Positions 53,047 through 63,671 of a stretch of 64,000 nucleotides of DNA are shown here, in pieces; position 1 is the stretch's first letter, and each line of letters begins with the position of its first letter. Source of the stretch: Aurantiochytrium sp. KH105 (taxonomy: Eukaryota; Sar; Bigyra; Thraustochytrida; Thraustochytriidae); the NCBI GenBank assembly GCA_003116975.1, contig BGKB01000066.1, positions 186,001 through 250,000 of the forward strand, read 5' to 3'. A program made the translations under genes and the position numbers. The notes below the pieces were generated by a model that saw only the letters and a list, made by a program, of their open reading frames with translations, was not told the DNA's origin and made no database searches.

Positions 53047-56000
53047 GCCTCAAGGTTTCATCTTCGCACGCGCGTCATAATGCGCCAGAGAAACAAGCCA
53101 CGGGCCTGGCCGGTCGGCAGGCTGCCGCGCAGGGATCCCCGATCGTGCATGCGCAGCTGCAGCTGGTTCCCTGCAACCGTGCTTGCGCTTGGCCCTGGCG
53201 TCTCGCGGTCTCAAGCTGGAGTAGGTGGGTGCGCTGGCTAACGGCCACTGTCCGCGCAGGCCCAATCGCTCGCATTCTTTGCTTACAGGACCTCCTCCTC
53301 CAAAGTCCAGGCCTGGATTTCCATTCACATTCGTCCGCAAGTGATGGACCGACCGATCCTGGCCGGCCCTGGACATGTCCAGCCCGTCCGCGCCCGCCGA
53401 GCCTGGGTTCAGAAGCGGCCAACTGGCTTGCTGTTTGATCGGCCGCAGCCGCTCGCCATCGCTGGTCGCTGGCACCGTCGCCTGGACTCGCCAGAAGGAG
53501 GAGGTATGAGCAACAACTTGAACTCGAGAATCGATCAAGAGATTGGCGATCTTCTTTTATTTCGTTGTTATTATTTATTATTATGTTATTATTATTATAT
53601 CATCTCGCCTCGGTCTTTCAGCCGTGCGGCCAACCGACTGGCCGCACCCACGGCCGCTCGAGTCACACCTACGCGTTTTTACCAGTTTCCCCGGCCGCTC
53701 CCCCCGCGTCCCCGCGAGCACCCTGGCTAATGGGTTCACCTGTTTCACATCCATCGTCGCAAAATGCGATGCGATGATGCCGGCGAGCCACAGCCAGCAG
53801 CAGCAGCAGTGGCAGGAGGCAAGAAAGATACTTTTCAAACTTCATTCTTTTACTTTTCGATGCTTTCAACTTCTGTTTCTCTTTTCTTTTCTTTTTTTCT
53901 TTCTATAGGACTATCCTATGCAAAAATATAAGTACAAATTCTTTTTTTGTTTCAAGTTTACTTTTTCTTGTCTGTTGAAAGAATCATCTGGCTGGAGAAC
54001 ACTTTTCCTTTTTACAAGCTCACTCTGCGGTCCGTGCCGCTGCACGCAGCTGCAGGCTGCAACTGCTCGATGGCCGCGACAGTTGCCCGAAGCGATCCTT
54101 GTGCGCACGGCGGTCCGATCGGCCACGCTGCAGCCTCTGCCCCCCCTCTCCCCCCGCGCGCCGACGCGTCGCGCAACGTGGCGTTCGCCTTACGGGCTCT
54201 CCTCGGCCTTCCCCGCATTATCAAGATCAGCAGCAGCTGCTAACTTGCTCGCCCAACGAGGATGAATTGCGGCCGTGCCGCCTGCTCCGCTGCCTCCCTG
54301 CGCCCCTCCTCCTTCCCCCTCCGCCCGCACCGTTTCGTCCAGCGTGCCCAGCTGGCCTGCGCGGGGCACGAGGCGCCAGGCGGGCCGTGCGGCCGCGAGA
54401 GCCGGAACCGGAGCTCGCGGGGCGCGCGGCGGAGGTGCGAGCCCGAATTGAAAGACCGCCTGCGGCCCGCAGAAGTGTGCATGGTCAACAGCTGCGGGAA
54501 ACACCTCCGGCGTAGCCTAGCCTAGCTGCAGCTGAGCGAATGGCGACTGGACGGCCAGCGGCGGAGGCCGTTGCCATCGCCCATCACCGTTGCGCTGCCA
54601 TGTCCGTTCGGGCGCTTCGCCTTTACCTTCGAGGCACGCGTAAACGTCATGCTTCTTCTGACGTGGAGCCAGCCTCCTGGCGGGCGGAAAGTCTCCGCGC
54701 GGCAGCGGCTGCTGCGTGAATGATTGATGGATGCTAGTTGCCTCTGCAGGCAGCCCTCGTAGGCCACGCGGTGCACCGTTGCACCAGACTCGCCGGATAA
54801 AAGAGAAAAGCCGGCTTGTCTGGCCCTGGGTCCGCTCGTCAGTCAGCCGCGATGTTTGACGTGCATTGCGCGCGGTGGCAGCAGCCAAGCTGCTGCAAAA
54901 GCCAGGTGGAGGTGGCCAGGAACGATGAAAGCCGCCGCAGCGCTTTATTCCGCCGTCTCCGGCTCCTCGGCCGTACTGCTAGATCGGGAAGCAAGCAAGG
55001 CAAGTAAGCGACCGTTGGTGGGGGTCGCTCGCCCTGCCTCTGCTGCTGAAAGAAAACCGCGGAGTGCGGCCGTCGGGCTGCACCATGTGCAGCACCAAGA
55101 GCAGCACCAAGCTGCACCACGAGCAGGAGAGAATGCTGGTGCTCTTTCTGCCTGCCGTGCCGAGAGAAACTTTTTGGTGATTGTCCTCGTCTTGTATTGT
55201 CTTATCCTGTCCAATTTGTGCAAAGTTGGCCTCACCGCAGTTGTTGTGCATACTCGTGCAGCGTCGGGGCTGCGCACGCGCTGTGCGTCGAGGGAGCGAA
55301 CAGCTCGGAAGAGCAATCGCGCGAGCAGCGCACGCTGGAGCAGATATGCATGGCAAGTAAAAAGGCGCAGGACCGACCAGCGCAAAGTCTCGCATGGAGC
55401 GGACCCACTTCCGAGGGTTCACTCTTTCTTGTGGGTGAGGCGGGCTGCAGACGATTGATCGACGGCTCGATTGTTTGAGTCTGCCCGCACAGCTCACGCC
55501 GCGGCAGGTGAATGGGACGAATGAAAAAATGCGCTTGCACAACTGGGACGGGGCCACTTTAGTTTTTGCAACCGATCTGCGCAGTCTCGTTTGCAGAGGG
55601 TAAGAACACATGAGGGGGTCCTTTTTCTGATTCGAAGCGGCGGTCCCAAAACGCCAGCTTTGTCGATCGATGGCGTCTTTCTTTCCTTTCTTCCTTTTGC
55701 CTGCTGCGGCAGACCGCGGGCAGCTGACTCGCCCGCCGTTGAAGATTGATGGACTCGTCGTACATCCTCGGCGATCGCGCAGCCTACAGCAGCAGATAGG
55801 GCAGGGCAGGGCAAGGCAGGATGGGGCAGGACAACCTGTAGGCAGGGCAAGCTGAGGCGCCTCCCACGGTAGACTATTTAGTGGCACGAAATCCATGCGT
55901 CCCTTTCCTAATTTTTGGGCAACTGACTTTTTCCTTTTTCGAGAATTTTGATAAGACAGCCACTGCCACCTCTGTCCACGAAGGGCTGTAGCTATAGAAT

Positions 56001-56706
56001 CTTTTGAGGGGACTTGCCTTTCGTTTCAAACAACTTCGCTTGTTGCTGTTGCACCCATCTTGAGCTTGAGGTAATTAGCACTCTGTGCTTCCATGCTACG
56101 GACTCACTTTCACCCAGCGCTCGCGGGTTGGACGGCTCGACTGTAGCGCTGGTGTAAGCTTGGCATGCCTGTAGCACTATCTCCGCTTCCGTTCCTGGCT
56201 TATCCTCTTTCACTGTCCGCTCTAGAGAATCCGTGTGTCCCATACCCTCCGTGCCGGTCAGGTGCCCTTGGCGGCAGAAAGACAACAAGATAAGGTAAAT
56301 GAAATGGGAAGGCGTTCCTGCTCCCACGTCGATCAGTCACACTGTCAGTGAATCAGTCAGTCGGTCAGTTTCTAACAGTAAAAGTCGGCTATCGATACAG
56401 CCAACACAAGCAAGCAGCCTGGACGCCGGGCATCTCGCTTCAACTGGCCGCGGTGCGGTTCCTTGAAAACTTGCTCGTAAAAAGGATCAATCTTGCCCAA
56501 CGATTGGCTTGATTGTCAGTCAGGCGCGTGAGGTTCGCCACGATAGCGGAAGCGAGCGCGCTCCCTCTCCTCTCATCTCCCCTGCCAATGCAGCTCGCAC
56601 TGCCGCTACTTATACCGCATGACGCGACACGCGCGCCGTTCTTGCCGCGGCGTCAGCCTCAGGGGCATCGTGAAAGACTCGCCTCATAGGTTTCTTATTG
56701 TTAGGC

Positions 56707-56787
56707 AAGGAGAGAAAGAAAAAGAAACAGAGAAAGAGAGAGAGAAAGAAAGAAAGAAGAAAGAAAGAAAGAAAGAAAAAAGGAAAG
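56707..56787. repeat. Purine-rich GAAA/GAGA tract
   Basis: About 80 bases almost entirely A and G, dominated by AAAG and AGAG units. Confidence 0.9.
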
Positions 56788-57613
56788 ATCTTTCATTCAT
56801 CGCTGGCCTTTTCCACCTCCGCATCGCGGCTGGGCGGGGCCACTCTTATGTTAGTGGCCAGTGTTGTTTGTCGCTGTCGCCCACTTTAACGCGCGCGAAC
56901 GCCGTGAGGCTCGGATATCTTGGTCGAAAATAGAGCTCAGAGCCTTGCTGGGCCTAGGGCTCGACCCGTGGCTTGTTAAAGCGCGGGGGAAGCGACGGCT
57001 TCAAGGCGCTGGCGCACGCTCGGGGTGGGTCCATTCGTTTATTTTTCCGTGGCAAAAGTCTGGCATCAATCGGTAGGAAGGGCCGCACAGGCATAAGCAG
57101 CGCTACCACTTGGTCCCGGGGAAGTAGGCGAGAGGAGCCGGGAAACCGGCCCCGCGGGGCGCAGCCAGCCACCACCACTGCCGCCCGTGAAATCCGTTCA
57201 TTCATCCGTCATCCACCCGATCTGGGACGAAAGCAACAGCAGCCAGACCGCCAGTCGGCCGATCAATCGATCGATCAATCGATCGTTCGATCGGGCGGCC
57301 TGTCGGCCGCCTCCGCTCCAGCCTCGGAACATTGATTTCTTCTACAAGCAGCAGCCACAGCAGCTGCAGGTATCTTGAAAATCAGCTAGCGATCCGGCCA
57401 ACCAGGTGCCCCGGAGCAGGCCTGGCCCTGATGCGCCTGGCCTCGTCCCTCCCTTTCTGCCCTCGAGAGCGGGCAGTCTGCAGCAGCGGCCGCAGCCACG
57501 CACGCCGCCACTCGCTTCGCGCTTCGCGCACGTGGCGGCGCCACTGGGACGCGCGTCCCAGTCGGGGCGGCCGTTAGAAAGCTGGGGGACCGGGCCCAAG
57601 GGCAACGTTAGGT

Positions 57614-57704
57614 GAAACCCTACCCACGACTCGTGACCTAACTGCCCGAGTCTTTCAAGTCGGCAGATTTTCCCACAGCGTGCGGAATATGAACGTAGGG
57701 TTTC
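57614..57704. repeat. 10-bp perfect inverted repeat with nested pairs
   Basis: GAAACCCTAC (57614-57623) and GTAGGGTTTC (57695-57704) are exact inverse copies, 71 bases apart. A GACTCG...CGAGTC pair lies between them. It could form a cruciform or an RNA stem, or be chance. Confidence 0.5.
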
Positions 57705-58130
57705 GAGTTTCGGCCAAGGTGAAGGAAAGGTTAGCGCGGGGGACACACTGGCGGAGACTGCCTCTACATTCACTGCATCACGTAGCTGGGGAGAAAGCAG
57801 TGGAGAAGGTCTGCTTAAGGCGCAGTGGAGTAGGTTACGCATGTGGGGCTTGTGGGGTAAAAAACTTGGATGGAAAGGTTGGCGGGTAGTCAGTGCTCCA
57901 GAGGAGCTCGAGGCGAGGAAAAGAGTGGGGGGGCTTGGCTTAGTAGGCCGCGAAGAAAAGTGCATGGCATGTGGGAGGGGAGCTCGACAACTGCTCCTTT
58001 CGAGTTGATCGACCCGATCGAGTTTCGATCTCGCGGCCTTGGCCATGCACAAGGTACTCTACGGCGTCGTTTGGCTGCGAGACACAACAGCTTCGCAAGG
58101 CCTCGGCATTTCTTTCGCACAAGGTCCAAC

Positions 58131-58223
58131 GCGTCGCGTTGCGTCGCGTCGCGTCGCGTCGCATCGCATCGCATCGCATCGCATCGCATCGCGTCGCATC
58201 GCATCGCATCGCATCGCGTCGCA
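58131..58223. repeat. GCGTC/GCATC pentamer array
   Basis: About 18 five-base units. The first block is mainly GCGTC, then GCATC, with GCGTC variants interspersed in regular order. This suggests expansion of higher-order units. Confidence 0.95.
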
Positions 58224-58833
58224 GGCACCCCCGCGACGAATTGTGTGTGGCGTGCTTCATTCAGCCTCCGAGCGAGGAGGCTCGCGGCCAGGACATCCAC
58301 CAGGCCAGCAGCGTGGCCTTCCTTCCTTTCACAGTCTTGAAGTAAGAGCCTGCGAAAAGGATAAACCGTCTAGGCCTCCCTGGCAGCAGCGATGACGCTG
58401 ATTCTAGACTGCCAGCGACGGCTTTGCTGGCTGGAGAGCACAAAGCCGCCCTTCCGGAAACGCTGCGTCGCGTCAGTGGCGCCGCCTGGGGCCGACCCTG
58501 GCTGGTGCCGAGCCTGGAAGCTGCTACTGCTACTGACGGCGATCATTTACAGTAAGCGCAGCGGCCACTGCTGCTGCTGCTAGTTATCTTCGAACCTCGA
58601 CCAGATTCTGAGCCCTGGAAATCGTCCCGGTGTCCCGGAGCTGGCTATTTGTTTCATGGATGAGGGTGGAGACGAGATGCAATCGTGTCTTGCGCGTCTG
58701 TCTGTAAAAAGTTTGCAGTGCGCGCGATGAAAAACAGTGTCAGTTGGTTGGTGGCCTGGCACGGGGGCAGAAAGTGAAAAGGAGGCGCAGTGCAAGCAAG
58801 CAAGCCAGCAAGCAAATCAATCGCCGCCAATGA

Positions 58834-58872
58834 GATGGATGGATTGATGGATGGATGGATGGATGGATGGAT
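58834..58872. repeat. (ATGG)n microsatellite
   Basis: About nine ATGG units with one variant. Confidence 0.9.
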
Positions 58873-59436
58873 CCAAGACGAACGATCTCTCGTCGGTAGC
58901 CACGAGCGAGAGTCAGTCAGACAATCAGCCGCCGACAGGGGAGGGAGACGCTCCAAGAACAAATGACGGCCGCAGAGAAAAGAGGTTTGGGAAAGAGGAA
59001 GGACAGGGAGGGGGGGGGGGGATACACACTGCACGAGTCACACGGCCTCCTCCTCCTCTTCTTACGCAGCCCGAACGAGACCGGGAAATGATGGGACCGG
59101 TGTCGCGTGTCCCTAATAAAGCAAAGGTCAGGACAAAACAAGACAAGACAAGGAAGGATAGGGCTGCTATCTTTCGCGCCCTCACTCTCGTTCGGTCCCT
59201 CCGGCCTCGCCTGCATTGCGCTGCGCTGCTTAGCCATCGGTCGATCTACCTGCCGAGGCCCACATCGCTTGTGTTCCCTAGCTGCCCTGCTTCGTCTGGC
59301 ATTGCGGCTGCTTTGCTTTCCGGAAACTAGGTCATTGGCAGCAACTGCAACAACCATGGCAATTAAGCGGCAAGTGGCGGCCGAAAGGAGGGACTCGAAG
59401 ACGGCCGAAAAGATCCAATGAAAGTGACACCGCCTG

Positions 59437-59496
59437 CCTTCGCCTTCGCCTTCGCCTTCGCCTTCGCATTCATTCATTCATTCGTTCGTTCGTTCA
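59437..59496. repeat. CTTCGC hexamer run then ATTC/GTTC run
   Basis: Five CTTCGC units pass directly into ATTC units and then GTTC units, a compound microsatellite. Confidence 0.9.
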
Positions 59497-59575
59497 CTCG
59501 ATCGTTTGTTCCTCTGGCGCTGCTCAGATTGTTGACGGGCGACGACCGCCACGCCACGTCTCTTTTCGGGTGGCC

Positions 59576-59600
59576 GCTCGCTCGCTCGCTCGCTCGCTCG
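59576..59600. repeat. (CTCG)n microsatellite
   Basis: About six CTCG units, the same motif as the run near 3222. Confidence 0.9.
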
Positions 59601-59660
59601 GAGGGGGGGCCGAAAGCATGTGAGCTGTTATGCCCGGCCATGATGATGACTGAGGTCTCT

Positions 59661-59708
59661 GGCATGGCATGGCATGGTATACGGCATCATGGCATGGCAT
59701 GGCATGGA
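59661..59708. repeat. GGCAT pentamer repeat
   Basis: Two blocks of GGCAT units separated by a short variant stretch. Confidence 0.9.
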
Positions 59709-60016
59709 AGGCTCGATCAATCGGCCGGCCAGGCCGAGACGGCGGTCGTGGTGCTGCCGCCCGGGTCGACTCGGTTCGGCTCGAATCGACGGACCGAGCG
59801 GGGGCGGCAGGTGCCTCTTCAAGGGGGGCGGGCGGGCGTGGCGGGTGCGCAGTAGTAGCCCCTCCCTTCGGAGAGCAGCAGCAGCAGCGGCAGCAGCGAT
59901 AGAGGCGGCAGCGGTAGAGGCAATACATTGGTCAGGCAGGCAGCCGGTCGTTGAAGAGAGAGGGGGGGAGCCGTGCGCTAGGCGTCTTCTAACCAATACT
60001 ATATGGTTTGCAAGCC

Positions 60017-60163
60017 CCTCGTCTTTCTTTCTCGTTTTCAATTTCTTTTTCGATTTCTTTTTCAATTTTCTTTTTCGATTTCTTTTTCGATTTCGATTTC
60101 TTTTTCTTTTTCTTTTTCTTTTTATTTTTCATTCTTTTTCTTTTTCTTTTTATTTTCTTTTTT
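60017..60163. repeat. Polypyrimidine tract, TTTTTC/TTTCGA type
   Basis: About 147 bases of mostly T and C with scattered GA dinucleotides. Partner of the purine tract at 60308-60437. Confidence 0.9.
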
Positions 60164-60307
60164 GATCATGCAGGAGGAGGGCTTTACCGCCGCTTGCGGG
60201 GGCCACCGCGGCAGCGCGACATGCGCGGGCGCGGGAGCGCGCTCGCTTTGTTTGCCAGGCTTGCGTGCAAGCGCGGGGTGGGCGCGGGCAGAGATCGAGC
60301 GTGCGGC

Positions 60308-60366
60308 GGCGAGGCCGCAAGAAAGAAAGAAAGAACGAAATAGATGAAGATTGAAAAGAAAGGCAA

Positions 60367-60398
<32 letters not shown>

Positions 60399-60437
60399 AA
60401 AGAAGAAAGAAAAAAGGAAAGAACTTGAAAAGAAAAA
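60308..60437. repeat. Polypurine tract, GAAA type
   Basis: About 130 bases of mostly A and G, dominated by GAAA. It is opposite in polarity to the pyrimidine tract 145 bp to its left. Confidence 0.9.
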
Positions 60438-61255
60438 GCAAAGGCGAGCAAAGGCGAGCAAAGGAGTGAAAGGGGAGAAAGGCGAGAGAGGGAGCAGGCG
60501 GCCGCCACGCAAATCCAGAACCCAGGCAGCCAACTGCCACGAGGCCAAGCGGCGCGGCGGCTCACGGAGCCCGCGCAGCCCAGGCCAGGCCAGGCGGCAC
60601 GGCGGAGCGCGGTGGAGCTCGAGCCCGCCCGAGTGGCCGACGCCCCCGCCCCGCCAGCGCGCCGTGCCCCGGCGCGAGCCAGGCGAGCCCGGCGAGCCCT
60701 GGTAAGCAGGCACGCGCCAGCTTACATTGCACTTCATATATATTGACTGCCGCGCCCGCCGCCCGGCTCGCGCAGCGCCGCGCAGCGCAGCCCGGCCCGG
60801 GCAGCCCGCGCGCCGGAGCGCAAGACAGGCAGCCTCGCGCCGCCGCCGTCTATCCTGGTTGCGCCCTGCGTCTGAACAGACGCGCGAGCCGACCGACCGG
60901 CCGACGCGTGCGCGAGCTCGCATCGCCTCGCCTTCGTCGCCATCTATCCAGCCATCCAGCCGTCCAGCCCTCAAGCCCCGACTCGACCGGCGCTCCTCGC
61001 TCGACGCCAGCGCTCGCGGCCGCGCCTCGGCTGCGTCGCCGCGCGCTGGCCCGTTGCCCTCCCTTGCCTCACCTCGCCCGCTGCGCCGCGCCGCGCTGCG
61101 CTGTGCTGCGCTGCTGCCGAGAGCGAGGCGGAGACGGGAACAAGTGGCAGTTGACGGACGGACGCGGGGTCACGCGCGCCCGCCGCCCCTTCTCCGATCG
61201 ATCGACGAGGCCGCTGCTCTCTCTCCCTGCGCAGCCTTGCACCGCGTCTCGCTCC

Positions 61256-61282
61256 GTCGCGTCGCGTCGCGTCGCGTCGCGT
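61256..61282. repeat. (GTCGC)n pentamer repeat
   Basis: Five GTCGC units, the same motif family as the 58131-58223 array, about 200 bp before the cyclin start. Confidence 0.9.
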
Positions 61283-61487
61283 GGCCAAGGCCGTCCGCGG
61301 CAGCCAGCTCTGTCTGCGTCGCGCGGGATCCGAGCGATCGGCTGCTCGATTTCGATCTTCTTTCTTTCTCTCTCTCTCTCTGTCCTTCTTTCTTCTCTCT
61401 TGGGCAGCGCCGCCTTTTTGGGGTCCCGCGCGATCTGGCAGAGGCGGGCTCCGCTAACTACCTGCGCGAGCCGCCACCAATCACGCT

Positions 61488-63146
61488 ATGGATCGAGCGC
61501 GCGCGACGCGCGACGAGCCCATGCTGGGCGTGGAGAGCGAGGCCGCCCACGCGTGGGCGGCCGCGCCGGCCGGCGGCCTCCATGAGGAGGCGCGGCAGCA
61601 GGAGGCGCGGCAGCAGCAGCACGAGCAGAGATACGAGCCGCAGCCGCCGCGGTCTTTGCAGGCGGAGCAGGACAAGTACCGGCACTATCAACAGCAACAA
61701 GCCGCCTTGGACGCGCGCGTGTCGCACGATTCCTTGGGCGCGGACTGGCCCCGCGAGAGCGACCAGTCGGACGAGGTCTGCCGCCTTTCGCAGGCTGAAC
61801 TGAGCGAGAGAATTCAAATTATGATCGAGACCGAAGGCGACTGCCTGCCCCGACCCGACTACATCGAAGAGGTGCAAAAGGACGGCATGCGCGTCATCTG
61901 GAGGTCCAAGGTCGCCTCCTGGCTCCTTGAATTCGAAGAGGAGTACGGCATCTCTCAGGAAACCATCGCTGTGGCCGTCAACTACATGGACAGGTACCTG
62001 AGCGAGATCTCCACCAAGCGCAGCATCCTGCAGCTCCTGGCCATGGGGTCCATCTTTGTAGCAACAAAGCTGCACGAGACCTTTCCCATTGGCATGCACG
62101 AGCTCCGCGATCTCGCAGACGGCACCTATCTTGAGTCGGACATAAAGCTGATGGAACTCGAGCTCCTCCGGGTGATCCAGTGGAAGCTCACTCCCGTGAC
62201 TCCTCAGTCGTTCATGGCGCACATTATTCAATTTATCCCTTGCCCCGAGACCCGTCGCGTCCTGCACGAGGAGGCAGTCACCTTTCTCGACGTGGTCATC
62301 CCGGAGTACGAATTCTTGCACTTTACGCCCAGTGTCATTGGCACTGCGGCTGTGCTTTGCGCCTTTTCCACAACCAATGTGCATGATGACATGGCGCGCG
62401 CGTGGGCCGCATCAGTCTCTTGCTTTGGTCTTCTTAACTCGCCCGCGGTGCAAGCCTGCCAGACGCGCATGCTTGAAATCTTTGACAGCATGATGTCCAC
62501 GCAGCAGAACCAGCCGGGACCCCAGCTCAACTCGGACGTCGTCGAGGCCTCGTCCGCCATGGATCTCGCCGCCGCGGAGACCGTCTGCGCTGACCGCGCA
62601 GAGCAGGTCGTCTCCCCCGTCGGCGTCGAGCAGCTGGCCTTCGAGGAATCTCGCCGAGTTCCCCTTCAATTCGACAGAAGTGGGCGCAAAGCGCCCGGTC
62701 CCATGCACCTTAACAGGGGCAGTGACCACAATTACGGCGACGACGGCGATGACGAAATGTATTCTTCATCGCACGCCTTCGACCACCGTTGCCATCATGA
62801 CCCATCGCTCCCGGGCGGCTATCCTCCTCACCATTTAGAGGCCATGGACGCCGACGAGGACGAGGCCCCGCCCGGAGCTGTGGTGTTCATGGATCACGAC
62901 CTGATGCGGAGCAAATCAGACTCGGACGCTTTGCATGCGCTCGCGCGAAACTTTGATTTCTCCCATCCTGGCGATCTCGCCAGGTCCCAGCAAGCTTCCC
63001 CTGTCCCTGTCGGTCTTTGCGGATCCGCAGGCGTACATCCCCTCTCGCACAGCGTCAGCCTCGACACGCAGGCTCACGATGCTGCAGTCTCGCTGGATCT
63101 GGACTTGCCCAACCGTCTGCAACGCAGCCGCTCGGCTACGAGGTGA
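61488..63146 (+). CDS. Cyclin, D-type-like
   Basis: 552 aa, single exon. The N-terminal 95 residues are Gln/Glu/Ala-rich and disordered. The cyclin N-terminal box lies at about 110-235: MRVIWRSKVASWLLEFEEEYG, with the CDK-contacting Lys at about 141, then VAVNYMDRYLSEI, LQLLAMGSIFVATKLHET and LELLRVIQWKLTPVTPQSF. A cyclin C-terminal box follows at about 237-345. The spacing and the YMDRYLS...KRSxLQLL pattern fit D-type cyclins, which activate CDK4/6-like kinases at G1. No LxCxE retinoblastoma-binding motif is seen. The long C-terminal tail has His/Asp-rich patches and Ser-Asp sites and is probably regulatory. The upstream frame is open, but the sequence there is GC-rich noise, so the ATG at 61488 is used. 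Confidence 0.92.
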   Translation: MDRARATRDEPMLGVESEAAHAWAAAPAGGLHEEARQQEARQQQHEQRYEPQPPRSLQAEQDKYRHYQQQQAALDARVSHDSLGADWPRESDQSDEVCRLSQAELSERIQIMIETEGDCLPRPDYIEEVQKDGMRVIWRSKVASWLLEFEEEYGISQETIAVAVNYMDRYLSEISTKRSILQLLAMGSIFVATKLHETFPIGMHELRDLADGTYLESDIKLMELELLRVIQWKLTPVTPQSFMAHIIQFIPCPETRRVLHEEAVTFLDVVIPEYEFLHFTPSVIGTAAVLCAFSTTNVHDDMARAWAASVSCFGLLNSPAVQACQTRMLEIFDSMMSTQQNQPGPQLNSDVVEASSAMDLAAAETVCADRAEQVVSPVGVEQLAFEESRRVPLQFDRSGRKAPGPMHLNRGSDHNYGDDGDDEMYSSSHAFDHRCHHDPSLPGGYPPHHLEAMDADEDEAPPGAVVFMDHDLMRSKSDSDALHALARNFDFSHPGDLARSQQASPVPVGLCGSAGVHPLSHSVSLDTQAHDAAVSLDLDLPNRLQRSRSATR

Positions 63147-63671
63147 TTGATACCTTTTGTTTTCTTTTCTTTTTTCTCGTTTGAAAACTCACCAAATGAG
63201 CGACCTAGCGAGCAAGCCAATGGTTCATCCCTTGGCTTGTTGTTGACTTGGGCTGGCAGCGTTTATATTTCGACGCTTATCATGTTTACACATCTTTTTT
63301 GCACATCTCTTTGCTTCTCTTGTTGTTGTTGTTGATGTTTGTTGTTGGGTCTTGTCTTCCCGTTGTCTACCGTTGTTTTACTTGCTTCATGTTATTGGCA
63401 CAACTTCTGTTCTTTTGCCAGCCATCAAGTCGCCCTCTCTGTTGTTCTTTATGCAGCACACAAACGTGCATGCTACGACAAACTCGACTCGACCAAGCAT
63501 GGTTGCAATCGTGAATGGCTCAAAGATCTTCTTTCTTTATTTTCCTTGATGCATGAATGAATGAATGAATGAATGTGTTTGGATGGATAATACGAGCAAA
63601 TCCGTTCCGTTTGCTTGCTTTTGTTATTGAAGATGCTGCAAAAAAGCTGCCTCGAAGCTCGCATACAAGCA
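63147..63671. other. Cyclin 3' region
   Basis: T-rich flank likely carrying the cyclin 3' UTR, with TTG trinucleotides near 63320 and GAATGAAT units at 63551-63572. No gene seen. Confidence 0.6.

Larger units (their letters stand above)
51044..61487. other. 10.4-kb block with no supported gene
   Basis: Lies between the divergent polycystin and cyclin genes. Many frames are open through GC bias, but none has a domain, consistent codon preference or a single clear strand. Composition is patchy. AT-rich islands lie at about 51240-51620 and 53540-53960, and very GC-rich stretches at about 52270-52760, 54240-54520 and 60480-61330. Dense pentamer, tetramer and hexamer repeats and long Y or R tracts are listed separately. 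It could contain long UTRs, non-coding RNA or multi-intron genes I cannot resolve. Confidence 0.5.

Noticed and set aside
54979-55896. 305-codon minus-strand frame in the gene-free block
   Set aside because: Cys/Pro/Arg-rich translation with no homology I recognise. It is matched by an equally open frame on the opposite strand, consistent with GC-driven lack of stops.
57614-57704. Telomere-like CCCTA / TAGGG words
   Set aside because: Single occurrences in inverted orientation, not tandem TTAGGG arrays. Better described as a short inverted repeat.
58131-58223. CRISPR-like array
   Set aside because: Pure five-base tandem units without spacers, in eukaryotic DNA.
60727-61803. Frames of 280-360 codons just before and overlapping the cyclin start
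   Set aside because: Arg/Ala/Pro/Ser low complexity, and they run into the cyclin gene in the wrong frame. Treated as cyclin 5' region.
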